Shown here piece by piece: positions 1 to 13,400 of a stretch of DNA of 64,000 nucleotides (its first letter is position 1; every line of letters begins with the position of its first letter). The DNA comes from Antedon mediterranea (lineage: Eukaryota > Echinodermata > Crinoidea > Comatulida > Antedonidae), in assembly GCF_964355755.1 (NCBI RefSeq), contig NC_092678.1, positions 23,912,365 to 23,976,364 on the forward strand. The letters run 5' to 3'. The position numbers and the translations under genes are program-made. The notes under the pieces were generated by a model. The model did not search any database. It saw only the letters and a program-made list of their open reading frames with translations, and was not told the DNA's origin.

Positions 1-3000
1 CATTTATCAACCATCGGCCTATAAAATCATTCGTTTTTGTGTCAGGTTTTCCCGCAAATAAATTGAATTCATAAAAGCCAATGGCGTCAACACGAAATCG
101 AAATTTTAATCTAACGGTTTGTCCTTGTCGATGTGTTTCAGCGTAAACCAACTTGTTCTCGGTTTTATTCTCCTTAGTTTTCATAGAATACAGAACATTT
201 ACCTCCTCTTTATTATAACTTATTTCAAACAAAGTTTCATTTTTATTGCATACTATTTCAGAACCTTTTGTGGTGTTTAATAATATTTCAAAAGCGTCAA
301 ACTTTTCATTTGGTCCCCAGTGTTGGAATGGCAGGTAGGGCGGTAACGGTGTAGCGTTCTTATTCAGTATCAGATAAGTAGCACCGGTTTCATATCGGTC
401 CGTAGACACGTGTTCTTTACTTAACCTTGCAAACAGTATCAACGAATATTCTCCAATTGTAGGACATCTTACATTGAAAACAATCTTTCCTGGGTAAGAA
501 TCTGCAAATACATATTCTGTAAGATCATTTCCATTTTCGTCTCTAAAATTGAATCTGATTGGCTCACATCCTGGTCTATCAATTGTAAATTTAGTATATC
601 CATCTAATGTTTCAATAATAGAATGTGTTACAGTTGATTTAAATCCTCCTTCGGTAAAAGCTGGAACTGTTCCCAGGAAATGTGTAAACTCTGGAAATAG
701 TTGAGATCCTGTGACACAAGTCGCGTGTACTATAAAACTCACCAGCATATCTCTACTCTCTGCTTTCGAACGGTCCGACAGACAAACAGGCTCACCAAAT
801 AATACGACCCTATATAATCCAGCACGTGGTAGACGTAGCAACAATGTTGCTTTCTTTTCATTTTCAATCAATGCTATCGAGTTTTGAACATGCTGTTCTG
901 TTGCTTCATCTATTAATGTATGCCTGTATGTCATCTTGTGTGTGCTCTGAAAAGTCAACTTAACTCTAACCTATTTTCATTGGCTTTTATGCAGCCTTCA
1001 GCTAACGATGGTTTCACACACAACACCTATAACAATATAATAATACAATATTAGTACAATATATCAAAAAGTAAATTACTAAAAAAATGACAATGCTGTG
1101 GCTATCTATCGATCTCCATGGAGATGCAAAAAACTAAATGAAAACAATTTAAAAAAAAAAAAAAGCCAAAAAGGAATTTTCAGGTAACACTGACCTTTCA
1201 TAAATGCAACATATATCAATACAATGCATGGACATGCAGACAGAAAGATCTAAAACGTTGCAAATAAGTAAAGTACCTTATACAAACAACATGACGGTTT
1301 CACTAGCGCTTGGTTCGTCCATTTATGAACATCACTTATTGGATCATCAACCATTGCAAGTGCACTGTCGTCTGGTTTGTGAGAATGACGTAACGTTTCT
1401 GGTGGTGTCAGAAAGTAGTCTTCATTCCATTGGAAAACATATCTATATTTGTCATTAATTTTCTCTGCAATAAAACACAAACGGTAACAAGATTAGTGCT
1501 TGCAGTTGACCCGATACACGTACGGTATCATGTCTAATGACAACAATTATAAACAGTCAGCAGTTTGTTTATAGACGCAACTTTGTCCCACATGGGCGCT
1601 ACTGTATAGTATAGCATATCCTGACACTTTTAGTGTATCATCAACAATTCGCTGACCAAATGTAGAAATAATTATAAGTTACATTTGATAAATTATATTA
1701 AATTGCCGTGGCTCAGGTAAGGGGGTATAACAACTCACACAGTTCTGGATCTGCAAACAACCCAGCATCTAAAACGTCCATCACTTGGTAGACGTCACCA
1801 GCTAAAGTGACGAAAACATCGGTCAAAGGAAGTTGTTAGTGTAAAATCTTTATTTGATCTAACCTTTTTTTCGAAAAAAAAAGACGGATAGCACCTACCT
1901 GCATATCCAGCTGCCCACGTAGCATCACATAGAAACCAAGTGTTTGATATCCTGATGCGATTCCACGCATGTCTAAATTTCTTCGATTTTTCTCCATTCA
2001 CGAGGTCATTTCCAATCCTGTATCCAGCTCCCTTTGCTATTCCGGTAATTTTCTCACATGTTAAATCACACAAGCTAAAGATTAGAAATAAATATTCCAT
2101 TTATTAGAAAAGTAAGCTAAGTAGGCCAGCTACATTGTAAGTTAATTAGGCCTCCCACATAAGAAAACAACACATAAAGTCTGCATGTTTAACTCACCGA
2201 CACATTTCCAAGACAAGATTTGAAAATCCATCGCAGACAGCAGAACCTTGGTTCAAGACGTCTTGATGATGTGATGATCCTCTGTGCTGATTGGTTGTCA
2301 GGAAGTCGACGTCATAGGCTATATTGGTAGCCACCCATCTTATTATAACGCGTGCTTTATCATACTCGCTTGATGTGGACTCCACCAAGTAGTCCACTAA
2401 ATTTTTAATGTTCTTTTTCAGTGATTTTGGAGCCTAAAGAATGATGTAAAATATTATTTTTTAGTGAACACCAAAAACTGATTTATATTAGACGTATTTA
2501 AGATGATTGGCGGAGAACGATTTGATCTGATTTGAATATTTTATAAGCGACAATACGACAGCACCGAGAAAAAAAAAATGATTTTAGTGCATTAGATTTA
2601 TAATCACAAATATTTTAGTTTTATTAGATAAGTTGAGATTGTATGTAGCAAAGGTATAATGTGAAACGAATCTATAAACCAATTCTTCACTCGAACTCAA
2701 TAGAAATACTTTATAAATCATGATATTTTATTTTACTTTACAAAAATGATTTCACGGTTTAAATATCAGTTACCTTGTCCACATGCTGATCAAGACGTTC
2801 CACTGCCTCAAAGCCAGGATAGATAGCTTTATGTTCGGGTGAAAAGAATCGATCCAGGTCATACTTGGTCACAATTTGAGGTTCAGGTCTTGGAAATGCT
2901 TTGCAGGCATCGCTATATCGTGTCAACTGACGCCCATCATTGCGCGCATCCCCCGTGACGTCAGCATCTTCAGAATGAGTAGCCTTATTTACTTGTTCAA

Positions 3001-3127
3001 TTTGTAAAGTTTTATTTTCTTTTGGATATTCGGTGTTTTCACCTGCCTTGTTATTTTCTTTAATATCTGGAGGTGGTATTTCTGATGTCAGCACCCTCGT
3101 ACTTTTGGAAGACCCACAACACCCCAT
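1..3127 (-). CDS. Kyphoscoliosis peptidase (KY)-like transglutaminase-fold protein, 3' part missing
   Basis: Five exons are visible on the minus strand: 3127-2774 (coding; the exon reaches 3155 after an AG acceptor), 2433-2198, 2074-1899, 1464-1277 and 946-1, still open at the window edge. All joints are GT-AG and keep frame. The N-terminus MGCCGSSK fits N-myristoylation with palmitoylation, so membrane anchoring is likely. A disordered polar stretch (about residues 10-85) precedes the transglutaminase-like core. The catalytic triad is readable as Cys185 (AVCDGF), His232 (RHAWN) and Asp247 (LCDATW), followed by the KY-type EDYFLTPPE motif and a beta-rich C-terminal region. In vertebrates KY is a muscle cytoskeleton-associated protein; invertebrate members are mostly uncharacterised. 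Triad and motif order make the family call firm; function here is inferred. The C-terminus lies outside the window. Confidence 0.88.
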
Positions 3128-4156
3128 CGGGTGACCGTTTCTTGTCTATTACAACCTAAAAGACAATTAACATTCATTAAAATCAGTTTCGAAAGTACTG
3201 TGTTTCTTTTAGTTACAACATTTTTTTTTGTTGAGGGGTACACTTTTCCGACCTTTAACTTGCACGCGCACATACTATAGACCTATTATGTAACTGAGAG
3301 TAGTATACAAAGTATACCCTTTCCCATGATTGTATCACGAGTTGGGCCAATTTAACTGCATTACATTATCAGGACGTTTCATTTTGGCATAGCATATAAG
3401 CCATACAATGTGTTTTGATTTGATTTTATGAAGCCTTAGCATAACAATTTGATGAACAATTTAATTTCTCATTTAAGTACAAACAGTGAAATCTCTGCCC
3501 AGTCTGTCTCTACTGCTTGTGGGTATTTTGATAGGTCGACAGTATTAATAGTTATTGTTATGATACCTTCATTGTGCTATTTTGACACCTGCTGCGCTTT
3601 TGTCTAATGACAGGGTAAAATCAGAACAACATGAGTGTGATCATAGGCCTAAATCTCACCATATCGAATAATATTAATATATTAGCCTATAATAATCCAA
3701 AATTTACTGGCCTGAACTGTCTATCCATTCAAGAATAAGTAAACATTTATCTGTGTGTAATCAGTAAAAGTACATATTGCGTGTGTATTACACCTGGGTA
3801 AATAACACTAACGAGAAGTTCAATAAGAAATACGGGTTTACACCGGTATTTTATCTGCCTAGGCCTATTGAATAAAAAAGTAAATATTTAATCTATCTAA
3901 ATTTATATCCATATATACATCCATAGAGATTTCTTATAAACTCACCTGATAGTAGTACAGTAAAATGCAACATTTAACGGGAAGTACAATAATAAATACC
4001 TCCTTAATCTAACATATACAAATTGTTCCCATAGAAACGATAAACAATACACTTCGCGGATCAATGCGTCTATCGATTCTATCTCTTGATGTATTATTAC
4101 GTAAATGTGACCTCTGATATTACTGTCAATACAGCTTGATACGAAACAAATGATGG

Positions 4157-6507
4157 CAGGCCCGTAGCCAGGGGGGGTTTTTATGGTTCGACCCCCCACC
4201 CCCTTAACCGACTGCGAACCCCTATCCCCGACATCCACAATACCTCACCACACCCTCATCTCTGAAAATCCTCCAAATACGTGCCCCACAATACAAAAGG
4301 TTGTTTGTAAATTGAAAAATTCGTAAACTCGTTCGTGAATAACTCATACCTTATTGTTAAACAAATGAATTGGTTGCCGATTTTCACCTGAAAAATAATA
4401 CGAATTTTTGGTCCCAGGATGTAACATGATATTGACGCGAGCTTGGGCACGAACGAATCGTACAAAGAACACCGCTAGACAACCGCGTACCTATTGTTTC
4501 GATCACTGGCAGTCAGCATGCATAAAGTATATAGCCTTCCGACGTACATCAAAAAATGGAACGCTGCGGTTACCTACAATATTTATGTGTGGCTATGAAG
4601 TATAGTGTATCATCATCATAGAGGATTATAGTGAATTTAATATATTACACTATAATATCTATGGTATCATGTACTGTAGTTTACATTAGGCCTATGGCAT
4701 TCGATTATTTTTTTCTAGACCACCAGCCGATACCTAGGCCTACTCAACTGTATCAATACCACCTATTTACATTGATATATTTAGTTTCCTCAACAAATTG
4801 CTGTAAATAAATATAGATAGAGCTATCAGGGGCGGTCGCAGGACTATTTTAAGAGGGTTGCCCAAAGACTCCAGGGCTGTAGACACTGAGTATTTGAGCA
4901 AGCAAATTGTTAAATGACACCCCTAGATGGCCGCAAATAGTACTCTCGCACGTAAATTTATGATAATTTTTTTTTCGTTCAATGCAAACGTCACGGGGAA
5001 GTCTCCGATTAAGGTACTTTTGGTACGGTAATACAGTCTAATAACTGTACTCAATTAATGTAAATTAATTATCAATTAATAATTTTAAAAAGTTGTACAA
5101 AAAATATGAAGCAGTTGCTATAACTATATTGAGCAAAAGGTTAAATTGTATAATTTGGAATTTTAATTCATTTAAAAATGCTAAATAAAGTCAGATGTTA
5201 AAACCACATTTTCCAAAAATTCATTTTCATTTATCCACTATAAACTTTACAAAAGTGTTGTTTTAAACCACACTCCAAATAAAACAAAGAAAATAATGAT
5301 AGGAAATTTGCAGAAAGAAGCAAACTTTGCTCTGTTACCGGTATAACACGGTTCAAATTTTGGAACGTCTATAAATTACTACGGAAATTCGGCCTATTTA
5401 CGACGAACGTACGGAAATGAAGATAAATAGGGTACTACACGCATCGGAAATACAACACTATACGCACAATTATGATTTGGCCTAAAAATTGGCCTTAGAT
5501 TATGGAAAACCCCCGGCAAAACGCAATAATTATGGACAAATCGATTATTAGCCTTGGCAATATGCCTAATATTTAAAAGGAATGAATATAGGCTATATTT
5601 CGTTTGTCGATGAATTTTTTAAATCATGTGTGAATGATTGATCCATTAGAGGTAATCTGTGATGGTTCTAATAACACTGCTATGCGTGCGTAATTTGTGA
5701 ATAACGTAGTAGTATGCTACATACACGAGCCTAGATAGGGAGGATCTGTACTGTCGTTCATTGCGAGAGGAGGGGGAAGTCCGGTAATGTGTCATGAAAA
5801 ATGTAACAAGCCAGAGATGAAATAAAATTACTAACATTTAGCTGATTGTCGTTGTTTTAGTCGTCGTCAGAAGTTTATCGACCGACATCTATTTCTCATG
5901 TGTAAAGTAGAGCGTTTCTTTGATTGAATAATTTTTTTTGTATTATAACACAAGTTCATTTTGGATTTTCAGTAAATTACCAATGGTTTATTCAAAGTCA
6001 AACTGTAACTAATCCCTCACTATTCAATCAAAATGTTATTATACTACTATATTGTTGAAAAATGGATTGCGTGACATGAAAATAGATTGATAGTAAAATG
6101 TAATAAAGAGACACGTTCTTGTCTGGTTATTAGGTATGCATGCTCTGATAAAGCAGAGGATTATTTTTGTAGCGTTCCATTTAAAATAGATTTTATTACA
6201 AAGAAATATTTTGGTTGTGAAGGTCGTTTTAACAATTAGGCTAATATCAAAACATTCAACAATGATAAAATGCCCAGCAACTCTGTAACTACTTTATGAC
6301 TAAGCCTATCAAGTTCCGTGTCCGGATGGTATACGATGAAATGGAACTCAATTTCAATTTAGTGGCAGAAACAACATTTAGTATGAAATTAATTAAGGCT
6401 GTTGCCCGGGCCACAAGGGAAACACAGTGACAGTGGGACAGTGACCCAAATACTTAGTGTCCGAACCCCCCCCCCCCCCCCCTTGACAGATCCTGGCTAC
6501 GGCCCTG
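4157..6507. mobile_element. Candidate 2.35-kb DNA transposon (TIR plus possible 5-bp target duplication), no ORF
   Basis: The left end at 4157-4172 reads CAGGCCCGTAGCCAGG. The right end at 6492-6507 is its inverted form with one mismatch. GATGG lies immediately outside both ends (4152-4156 and 6508-6512), which fits a target-site duplication. A G-run follows the left end and a C-run precedes the right end. The interior has no transposase-like frame, so if real it is non-autonomous or decayed. Two independent short relics facing each other would look similar. Confidence 0.5.
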
Positions 6508-7354
6508 GATGGGCAATAATATCTGTACCGATAAGATAAGTCGTATTTGTTTGGTAGAGTTTATGCTCAATGTGAATTTGATGTTAAAAATAGGCCTACT
6601 GTAATAAATGAGAAGCACCAGACTCTATAGCATTTTAAAATAAAATATGGCATGATTACATTTTTCATAAACACTCGATCGGACGTATCCCAAAATAATT
6701 GTAATGTTGTGAGCGATTCTACATTATGGCATATAATTGCGTACTTTCGCCGTGGAAAAATTAAATATATTATTAATTATTATATTATATATTTCGTTTA
6801 CTATTGGTTCCTTTTTTGATTATTATTATTTCAATATACTTGCATTGTCATCAAGTACGAGATAGGCGCATTCAAACGATGATATATCAACAATCTCTGC
6901 ACGCAAACTATGTATATCTAAGTGTATTAATGACGTTAGACTGTAAGAACAAGAATGTACTTATTCACGCATAAAAAACACAAAATCATTAACATCTAAA
7001 AGGTTTCTATGGCAACGTCAAGCGATCTTTTCAAAGCCGCTATTGTCTTCAGTGGTGTACAACGTCAGTGTGATTGAGATAGTGAAATGTATTTACAAAA
7101 ATAGCTATATTTATACTGTGTGTTATTTTATGGTTATTTTAGGTGTAAGAGAGGACTGCCCAAATCACATAATAACATGTAGATGTATGTTGTGGACCCT
7201 ACGTACGTTAGTACTCATTAGTACAGCTGATAGGCCTACTGTAAGTATAACCACTTTGTATAATGGTAATAAATAGTGCATAGTACTGTATACGTTAATG
7301 AGTTTACTGCAAGTGCGTTAGGAAGTCACTGATGATTGATGGAGGTTAGTATAA

Positions 7355-7935
7355 GGTTGATAATGATAATGATAATGGTGATAGTGACAACCATAGTGGT
7401 GATGATGATGATTATAACAAGATGATGTTAACAATGATGTTGATATGTGAATATGATGATGGTAATAAGAGGAATATTATGATAAAGATTAATGATGATG
7501 ATAATGATGATGGTGATGGTGACAACCATAGTGGTGATGATGATGATTATAACAAGATGATGATAACAATGATGTTGATATGTGAATATGATGATGGTAA
7601 TAAGAGGAATATTATGATAAAGATTAATGATGATGATAATGATGATGAGGGTGATAATGCTGATCGTAATGATGATGAGGGTAATAATGATGAAGGTGAT
7701 GATGATGATGATGATGGTAATGATGATGAGGGTGATAATGATGATGAGGGTGATGATAATAATGGTAATGATGATGAGGGTGATGATGATAATGATGATA
7801 ATGATTGTAATGATGATGAGGGTGATGATGGTAATGATGATGATGAGGGTAATGATGATGGTAATGATAATGGTGATGATGATGATGGTGATTAATGATG
7901 TTGATGGTGATGATGATATGGTAATGATGACAGCT
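7355..7935 (+). repeat. GAT-rich microsatellite with a nested ~135-bp duplication
   Basis: Long runs of GATGAT with GGT and AAT variants fill this stretch. A block of about 135 bp beginning GTGACAACCATAG occurs twice, at 7384 and 7519. The Asp-rich, Met-rich and His-rich open frames across it in three readings are by-products of the triplet repeat, not genes. Confidence 0.9.
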
Positions 7936-8287
7936 TAATGAACAAAGATGCATATTAATTATATTATATAACCAGTACCATTAGTTAAGGATACTGATAA
8001 CAATTTTTTTTTTTAAATCAAATTGTTTCCATACAGGAATGAAGAAACAGGAAAAGATCATTGCTTATGGATGTTATATTGTATCGAAGATCAATATCAT
8101 TGCTGAATCTCTGATGATGAGTCATCACAACAAATAAGATACCAAAGAATAAAAATGAACAAAATTAAAGTATGGTACAAAAACAATACATGTGTGTATT
8201 ACATACACAGAATTAGAAATGCATGACAGGATTACCGCTAAGCTCCAGCTTTACAATATAAAGTGATTATTACATACAGATTTAATC

Positions 8288-10425
8288 ATGGGAAATATAT
8301 GTAATAAAACATTGGAGAAAATTGAGTATCTAGGAATCAGCCAAGAAGATGGGCCTGAGACAGAATGGACAAGACAGAATATGACGTTTAAACAAAACCC
8401 TATGTACCGGCTGGTGTACTTCAGTGGTAAAGGAACGCTAGTGGCAAAAGCCAATAAACATGGAGCGACTGGGAAGAAGATGAAGAAATACATAAAGCAG
8501 AAGATACAGGAGTATCTATACAGAGATGGTGATGGCAAAGAATTGACCAAACTTGAATATGCAAAATATATGTTTGAAAATAATTATTTAGCTGTAAAGA
8601 AGGTAAGATTATTTTTTAAATTCACTTCATTTATTATTTGTGAAACAATTTAATGTAATAATGTTTAATGTAAATGTTCTATTTAAACACATCTCCCTGA
8701 TTAAACATATAACTGTCCTTCAACATTAAAAAGATGCAGTTGGTCACACTTTTGGTGTTTTAATTTTTAATGAATAAATTAATTAGGAATAATTGTTAAT
8801 GTACCAATACACTTTTTCATTCAAAACTATTAAAATCTTCTTATAGGCAGATCCAGGTCCATAAAAAATGTCAATGCAAAAGATAGGACATAAGTTCTTA
8901 TTTCATAATCCTGGATCCGCAACCGCTTCTACTATTATCATCTTATAAATACTATTATTTTTCTATTTTAATAATTAAATGCAAAATCATTGTTATATCT
9001 TTGTAAAACAGGTTAACAAAGTCCAAATGTCATCAGAAGAGTTGATAAGAAATCTGGAACGTCATGAAACAATAGTTAGCTTTGATAAATTTGAGCAACA
9101 TCAAGTTTGCTGGGATCTCAACAGACGAGGTGAAGTTGGAGAAACAATTCTACATTTGTGTTTTCTCAACAACACAGAACATCACAGAGCATTGGCGCAC
9201 ACAATCATGGAATGTTACCCACAAATGGCCCTGGACATTTATGAAGGACCTGAATATTATGGTATTTAATTTAATATTCTTCAATAATAAATAATATTCT
9301 ATAGAATTAAATCTTCTATAGAATAAAATAGTTGATGAATTATTTAATATAGTATGTTCCTCTATATAAATACCATTTAGTACATTATTTCTGCAGTATG
9401 CACGCATATCATCATCATATCATTATCAATATATTTATCAATATCATTAGCATCATCATAATAATTAATATTATCATTGGTATCACAAACCTCAATTTAT
9501 TTTCACTATTACAGGAGAAGGTATGCTGCATATGGCTATTATCAACAATGATATTGAATCAGTCAACTTGCTTATTCACACATACTTCGTTCCCATCAAC
9601 CAACGTGCGACAGGAAGATTCTTCTGCCCAAAAGACCTCAAAGACAAAGCAATGGTGGAGAAGAATCTAAAAACGAGTAAATTTGAAGGGGAGACGTATT
9701 TTGGCGAGTATCCACTTGCATTTGCAGCTAGTGTTGGTAGCACAGAGATTTACGATATTATCCTGAACGCAAGTGTTTCTGGGAAATCCAGCGGAGAAGT
9801 TGATCCAAATGATCAGGATAATTTTGGCAATACTGTTCTTCACATGATTGTTATTCACAACCAAGTGGTAAGCAGGTTATATATCATTGTAGTTAATTAT
9901 TGTATGTGATGAGTTTTTGAATGTGATGGTCATTATATTTATCATTGTTAGTACCATCATCATCTTTATTACCAGTATCATCATCATCATCTTTATTAAC
10001 AGTATCATCATCATCATTAACAGTATCATCATCATCATTAACAGTATCATTATCATCATCTTTATTAACAGTATCATCATCATCATCTTTATTAACAGTA
10101 TCATCATCATCATCATCTTTATTAACAGTTCCATCATCATCATCTTTATTAACAGTATCATTATCATCATCTTTATTAACAGTATCATTATCATCATCAT
10201 CTTTATTAACAGTATCATCATCATAATCTTCATTAACAGTATCATCGTCATCATCATCTTTAGTAACAGTATCATCATCTTTATTAACAGTATCATTATC
10301 ATCATCTTTATTAACAGTATTATCATCATCATCTTTATTAACAGTATCATTATCTTTATTAACAGTACGATCATCTTTAGTAAAGTATGTTCATCATCAT
10401 CATCATCTTTATTAACATTAACATT

Positions 10426-10470
<45 letters not shown>

Positions 10471-13400
10471 TTATTAACAGTATCATCATCATCATCATCA
10501 TCATCATCTTTATTAACAGTATCATAATCTTTATTAAAGTATGTTCATCATCATCATCTTTATTAACAGTATCATCATCATCTTTATTAACAGTATTATC
10601 ATCATCTTTATTAGCAGTATCATCAGTCATCAGCATCATTTATATCATCATCAGTGGTTTAACATACTGTAGGGGAAATAGACCCCTGGTTTAATATCTT
10701 TTTACTGAGCCCTGCTCATAGATGATACGCCACTGATCATCATCTTCGTTCTAATCATAACCATTGTCATCATTATCCACATCATCTATCATTGTCATAA
10801 TCATAATTGTTATCATTTTCTATCATAATCATCTTTCTTCATTCATTTCATTATTTCACAGCATATGTTCAATTACGTAGCTAGCCACAATAAGATGCCT
10901 GCCAATTATGAAATAAGAAACAAAGCGGGCCTTACACCAATGGAGCTGTCCTTTCAGTTAGGCCGTAGCCAATTGTTTTCTAACCTGCTAGACCTTGCAA
11001 GCGTACCACAGTGGTCTTTTGGAAATATTACCTATGCTGCTTACCCGCTTTCGTTAATTGATACGATTGGGAAAAATGGAGAAACAAGTGAGTATCTTAT
11101 TGAATGCTTATCCCTAATACTCACCTTTCGTAATCCATACTACGTCTAATTATTGAAAAATACTTTTCTGAACACAAACATCTTGATAATATTATGATTA
11201 TTTCATATGAGGTTTAATTCATTTAATTTTTTTCTTTATTTCCAGATGAAAATTCAGCTCTCCGGATTATTGTTCGAGGAGAAACACAGGAACATCTTGA
11301 AATGTTGGATGGGGAAATTATCAACACACTACTGATGGAAAAATGGAAGACATACGCACGGGTTAGTTAGACATATGCACGGGTTAGTTAGACATATGCA
11401 CGGGTTAGTTAGACATATGCACGGGTTAGTTAGACATATGCACGGGTTAGCTAGACATAAGCAAGGGTTAGTTAGACATATGCACGGGTTAGCTAGACAT
11501 GCACGGTTTAGGAGCTATCTTATTTTATAATACTTTCATTGTTTGTTGAGACTATACTAAATGTTATGTGTTCCTTTGATGACTAAATTGTACTGATGTA
11601 GTTATAAAGGAAGAATAGGGATGCAGTTGTCAAAAAGTAATTCTGCTGCGTATAGTTGCTTCATGCGTTGTTAAAAGCGAAGGCTTGCATGTCAGTGAAT
11701 TTAATCATTCTAAAGATTGGTATTAATTATTGGAATGTAATTGTAAATAGTGTTTTTTATAATACTATAGTACCAAATTTGTATATTAATAGTTAATGGT
11801 CGCTTGTGTTTTACCTTACATGTTATTTTTTTTTGTCTCATAAGTAATGATTTATATTTTCATTTCAGAACAAATTCTATTTCAAGTTTGTTTGGGCGTT
11901 GCTGCATTTATGTCTTCTTTCAATTGCTGTGTATCTACGTCCAAAAGGAGACCTCATGTCGTCAGACCCTGATGGGGGCTTAGCAAGATTCAATATATGC
12001 ATGGTAATTATATTCTCAACACTTTCTATTAAACAGTAGAACACCTACAGGCACACTTTCAGTACCCAACAAAGTATCTGCTATAGTATTAAAACATTTA
12101 ATACCCCTTATTAGTGTTTCAATTGAAAGTCTCTCCTTTTTTTCATAACATCCAACATTGAGCAACTCGCCAATTACAAGATGGCCAGATATTTTTATAA
12201 TTTATCGTTCTTAAAAACTAAATCCCATTGAAAGCTTAGGGAATTGAGTTGAAAGAGTTGTGAGTAAGGTACAACCCTGGCCCTGTAGGTCAGGATTGAA
12301 CACCGGCCTTTGGGATTGGAAGGCAAGCATCTCAACCATCGGCTACAGCTATCTACCTTTAAGCTCTGTCTTCACTATCAAACGAGTTTGAAAAAAAAGT
12401 ATGATATGCCCAATGATCGTGATATATGCTTACATATGGTAGTGATGATATCATCATGTCTATATATAAAATTTTTTTGTCACATAAAGTTTGATAGTGT
12501 AGACAGAGCTTAATAGAGGTGTGATCTTAAGAGGGTTTTCAGTGTAATAATAAATTGTATTACTGGATTTATGTGTGTGATTATTTATTAGGTTATCATT
12601 GTTGTCTTTAACACAGGTAAGATGGGTAGCAGAGATTTGTGTTTTAATTGGCTGTGTTGCAAAAACAGTTATTGAGATTAGAGAAATTATCTCACGTGGA
12701 TCCATCAAGTCATACCTCAAGAGTCTGGTAAGATTGTATAATAACTATACTAGGTCTAGTAGAAAGACATGGTAAAGAAATAAACCAATTAAGATAATAT
12801 ATTCTGATTGGTAGCCTGTTTAATTTGGTAATTGATTTATGTAATAGTAGTAATTCATTCATTCAATCTTTTATTTCTTAATCTCTGGTCCATAGAAAAT
12901 AAAATTACGTAAATTAATCAATTTAAAAGAAAACTGTACTCAACTCAATGATGTACAAATAGTATTTACATTTTTATAAATTTTTTCCATTTTTAATTAA
13001 TATTTTCTCTATCTTTCAGTTTTCTTCTTTCCTCTGTTTATTTTTATTTTTTCTGATTTTCATTAAACCAATGAATTATATTTTTGTTTTCAGTATATGA
13101 TGCCAGCAAAGTCAGCGTTTTTAATATCCATCATCATGCTCTACCTCTGCGTACCATTTAGATTGTGTCGCCTAAAAAATGTAGAAGAAACATTTCTTTC
13201 AATACTTCTTCCATTTTCCTGGTGTTATATATTATTCTTTTATAGGTGAGTCAAAATTTGACAATTTAATTGTTTTCTTGAAAGAATTTCATTTAGCTTC
13301 GATTTTGTATAGATGACAAATTTCGTTTTTGTAAAAGCACAAGTTAACGGAGTGCAAGGATACCTTAAGCCTGAAAGAAAATGCATATGCAGTAAATTTA

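Larger units (their letters stand above)
3156..8287. other. Gene-free stretch between the KY-like and TRPV genes
   Basis: I see no convincing exon on either strand. The stretch holds the upstream region of the KY-like gene, a candidate transposable element at 4157-6507, a GAT-rich microsatellite at about 7355-7935, and the upstream region of the TRPV gene. Several copies of AGGCCTA occur here. The 60-100-residue open frames present have no splice context or recognisable protein character. Confidence 0.6.

Noticed and set aside
5646-5837. Small frames in the intergenic region
   Set aside because: They are short, with no splice context, and lie within the candidate transposon interior.
7422-7953. 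Asp-, Met- and His-rich open frames in three readings
   Set aside because: They are the three readings of a GAT triplet repeat, with no splice or start context.
9917-10477. Ile/Ser-rich open frames, both strands
   Set aside because: They arise from the TCA-rich minisatellite in TRPV intron 3.
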